Below, one piece after another: positions 6,995 through 8,359 of a stretch of DNA of 8,359 nucleotides (the stretch's first letter is position 1; every line of letters begins with the position of its first letter). The stretch is from assembly GCA_003640335.1 (NCBI GenBank), contig RBKG01000001.1, positions 1 to 8,359 on the forward strand, given 5' to 3'. This DNA is from Porphyromonas sp. (lineage in GTDB: Bacteria > Bacteroidota > Bacteroidia > Bacteroidales > Porphyromonadaceae). A program made the position numbers and the translations under genes. The notes below the pieces were generated by a model. That model ran no database searches, was not told where the DNA came from, and saw only the letters and a list, made by a program, of their open reading frames with translations.

Positions 6995-7201
6995 TTTAGC
7001 TCTGTGCAATATCGCATAAATCATAAGACCAAACCCTAGCACACATATAATAGGTGCTACACGAGTACGTGATAGAGAGAAAATCTCTTCATTAAATACA
7101 TTTGGGTCAGTCGTTCCACCACCACTCATAAGGATAAACCCTCCAACAATAAGGAGTAAGCTAATCCCCATAAGGAGGTAATTAGTTTTTGAATACAACA
7201 T
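6980..7201 (-). CDS. Small two-helix membrane protein, DUF3098 type
   Basis: This 73-residue protein has two predicted membrane helices (about 9-25 and 50-65) joined by a conserved-looking loop, MSGGGTTDPNVFNEEIFSLSR (25-45), and a basic tail (HRAKK, 66-70). The SGGG..DPNVFN..IFS..R..AP pattern is what I know as DUF3098, a small family in Bacteroidetes that usually lies between ftsX and uppP. Its function is unknown. The position between a divisome protein and a lipid-carrier phosphatase suggests a role in envelope growth, but that is guilt by association. The ATG start follows 16 bases after ftsX, and its TGA stop overlaps the uppP ATG. It is too small to be an enzyme and lacks a lipobox. 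Confidence 0.85.
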   Translation of the reverse strand: MLYSKTNYLLMGISLLLIVGGFILMSGGGTTDPNVFNEEIFSLSRTRVAPIICVLGFGLMIYAILHRAKKVVD

Positions 7202-7217
7202 ATGTTATTTCTAATTA

Positions 7218-8099
7218 TTAAATCAAGTATATACGTCGTCCATCCATCTGAATGTAACGACTAGTAGCACGCACAGCCGCAAGAGCCGACGCACATACAG
7301 CGACGAGAAACAATCCTACTACTGCTATAAGCAAAGCGTTCCAGCTTAATAAAGAGATGACATTTACACCAAAGAATGAATGCAATCCATACACCAAAGC
7401 AGATACAATCAGAAGACTTAAAACTGATGAAATAATCCCGTCACAGATACTGCGCCAAACAATAGGACGCTTGATAAACCAACTACTTGCTCCCACTAAT
7501 GTAAGTGTACGTATCTGAAAACGGTCTGCATAAATCATCATGCGCACCGTATTATTAATTTGAATAAAGGCAAACAATCCTTGCAAGATTACAAATCCCC
7601 AAAGTACCCACTCTGCAGAATCTAGGTTCTTATCCAAGCTTTTCAGTTGCGCTTCATCATATTGGAGTTGCGCTTCTAAGCCTATATCCACTAGAGCACG
7701 CTCTATCTTGCGCAAGCTATCAGTGTTTAGATAAGCAGACTCTATCTCTAAACGAATGATTGGAGACAAAGGATTATACCCCAAAAGAGCTCTAGGGTCT
7801 TCCCCTAAATCGGGAGCAATCTGCTGCAAAGCACTATCCGCACTTACAAACTCTAGTTGCTTAATACCCTTTATATTGTAGATATTTGATGATATTGCCT
7901 TATAGCTATCTTCGGTAAAATTAGCTGGCAACTCTATAGAAAAATGGACTTGCTCCTTCACACTCTTCTCTAGACTTGTAGCAAGTATCCTAACAAGAGC
8001 GATAATACCTAAAACAGTGAGCGTTATGGACAAAGCTCCGATAGAGGCTAGTCTCATCTGCGTGAGCGAACTTCTTTTTCTATTATGTTCGGCTGACAT
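7218..8099 (-). CDS. ftsX: Cell division protein FtsX
   Basis: FtsX is the membrane half of the FtsEX complex, an ABC-transporter-like machine that uses ATP hydrolysis by FtsE to switch on peptidoglycan hydrolases at the division site. The 293-residue protein has a cytoplasmic N-terminus, TM1 (about 17-39), an extracytoplasmic domain (40-160) containing LLGYNPLSPIIRLEI (105-119), then TM2 (164-183), TM3 (218-240) and TM4 (253-276). Between TM2 and TM3 the typical NNTVRMMIYADRFQIRTLTL (182-201) and VGASSWFIKRP (202-212) are present. No ftsE is in the window; in this phylum the two are, as far as I recall, often apart. The ATG start is preceded by an A-rich leader and a strong promoter, so this is the first gene of the operon. 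Confidence 0.93.
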   Translation of the reverse strand: MSAEHNRKRSSLTQMRLASIGALSITLTVLGIIALVRILATSLEKSVKEQVHFSIELPANFTEDSYKAISSNIYNIKGIKQLEFVSADSALQQIAPDLGEDPRALLGYNPLSPIIRLEIESAYLNTDSLRKIERALVDIGLEAQLQYDEAQLKSLDKNLDSAEWVLWGFVILQGLFAFIQINNTVRMMIYADRFQIRTLTLVGASSWFIKRPIVWRSICDGIISSVLSLLIVSALVYGLHSFFGVNVISLLSWNALLIAVVGLFLVAVCASALAAVRATSRYIQMDGRRIYLI

Positions 8100-8169
8100 C
8101 TAAGTAAATCTTTATTATGGTTCGTAATCTGAGCACCCAGTTTGAGGTATAACTAGGGCAAATTCAGCA

Positions 8170-8200
8170 CAAAAATACTAAATAATACACTACAGACAAA
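8170..8200 (-). promoter_or_regulatory. Bacteroidetes-type promoter of the ftsX operon
   Basis: The minus strand reads TTTG (8200-8197), 19 bases, then TATTTTTG (8177-8170). This is an exact match in sequence and spacing to the primary sigma factor promoter of Bacteroidetes (TTTG-N19 to 21-TAnnTTTG). Transcription should start near 8163, giving a leader of roughly 60 bases before the ftsX ATG. I see no strong hairpin or known riboswitch in the leader. It is the best promoter in the window and the likely driver of ftsX through folK. Confidence 0.8.
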
Positions 8201-8323
8201 AGCGCTACAACGAGGTAACCCAATCAAAACCCGGTACAGATTATTTTTCAAAATCCTTTTACCCTCAAAATGTCTGTACAAACGCACGAGAAAAATATAC
8301 TGAGCGTTTCCTAAAGTTAAAAC
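8201..8323. other. Intergenic stretch upstream of the ftsX promoter
   Basis: This AT-rich spacer lies between the promoter and the right palindrome. No open frame of note, tRNA or second promoter is visible. Its only structured elements are a 12-base match to the palindrome arm (8272-8283) and a weak pair AAACGC (8280-8285) and GCGTTT (8304-8309). Confidence 0.5.
8272..8283. repeat. Isolated half-site of the palindromic repeat
   Basis: GTCTGTACAAAC is the exact reverse complement of positions 7-18, the left arm of the left palindrome, including its TGTAC spacer form. It lies 41 bases inside the right palindrome copy. It may be a decayed arm of another copy or part of a larger composite repeat. 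The match is short, so chance is not excluded. Confidence 0.4.
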
Positions 8324-8359
8324 CTCGGCGAAGTCTGTGCAGACTACACGTGTAGTCTG
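8324..8359. repeat. Palindromic repeat, right copy (cut by window end)
   Basis: CTCGGCGAAG (8324-8333) leads through TCTGTG into the same 20-bp palindrome as at the left end (8340-8359), which stops exactly at the last base. It is the inverted counterpart of 14-49 with 34 of 36 bases equal. In the direct orientation 8327-8359 matches 1-33 at 29 of 33. If the symmetry continues beyond the window, the full element should end in a CTTCGCCGAG-like arm. It lies about 125 bases upstream of the ftsX promoter. Confidence 0.85.

Noticed and set aside
8115..8180. Short minus-strand open stretch in the ftsX leader reading ...QTGCSDYEP then stop
   Set aside because: It follows a TAG by about 20 codons, has no ATG, GTG or TTG start in frame, and overlaps the promoter; I treat it as chance, not a leader peptide or gene remnant.
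1..8359. Window as a circular plasmid joined through the shared end sequence
   Set aside because: The end match is imperfect (29 of 33) and due to a palindromic repeat; there are no replication or mobilisation genes, and the content is core housekeeping.

Overview
This window is a compact, single-direction stretch of bacterial chromosome. Nine protein genes, all on the minus strand, fill positions 256-8099, with only a few bases to about 160 bases between them. The organism is most likely a member of the Bacteroidales, probably Porphyromonas or a close relative. The support is the gene order ftsX - small DUF3098-type membrane protein - uppP - truB - queA - folK (typical of this order as I recall it), a Bacteroidetes-type promoter (TTTG-N19-TAnnTTTG) instead of an E. 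coli-type one, weak A-rich ribosome binding sites, and protein variants such as the QueA and GlmM typical of that phylum. The genus is an inference from recall, not from a database search.

Layout in transcription order (right to left). At 8324-8359 lies a palindromic repeat cut by the window edge. A strong promoter at 8170-8200 drives ftsX (divisome/peptidoglycan control), a 73-residue two-helix membrane protein, uppP (lipid carrier recycling), truB (tRNA pseudouridine 55), queA (queuosine synthesis) and folK (folate synthesis). These are separated by 31 bases or less, and the uppP start overlaps the preceding stop. After a 158-base gap with a weaker promoter candidate comes a second group: a predicted lipoprotein, a GlmM-type phosphohexomutase and an RlmD-type rRNA methyltransferase. 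It ends in a perfect 15-bp hairpin terminator (195-233). A second copy of the palindromic repeat lies at 1-49.

How the genes fit together: ftsX, uppP and glmM all serve cell wall building (control of wall hydrolysis at division, undecaprenyl phosphate supply, UDP-GlcNAc precursor supply). truB, queA and rlmD modify tRNA or rRNA, and folK feeds folate. This is a growth-linked housekeeping cluster, not a mobile island. I see no transposase, integrase, phage, CRISPR, toxin-antitoxin or defence gene.

The points most worth a second look are the near-identical palindromes bounding both ends (probably a dispersed repeat family that also explains where the sequence stops), altered signature motifs in QueA, the uncharacterised DUF3098-type protein and lipoprotein, and start codons that differ from a simple longest-ATG reading (TTG for rlmD and truB; ATG at 6980 for uppP). 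I found no convincing new multi-gene system.
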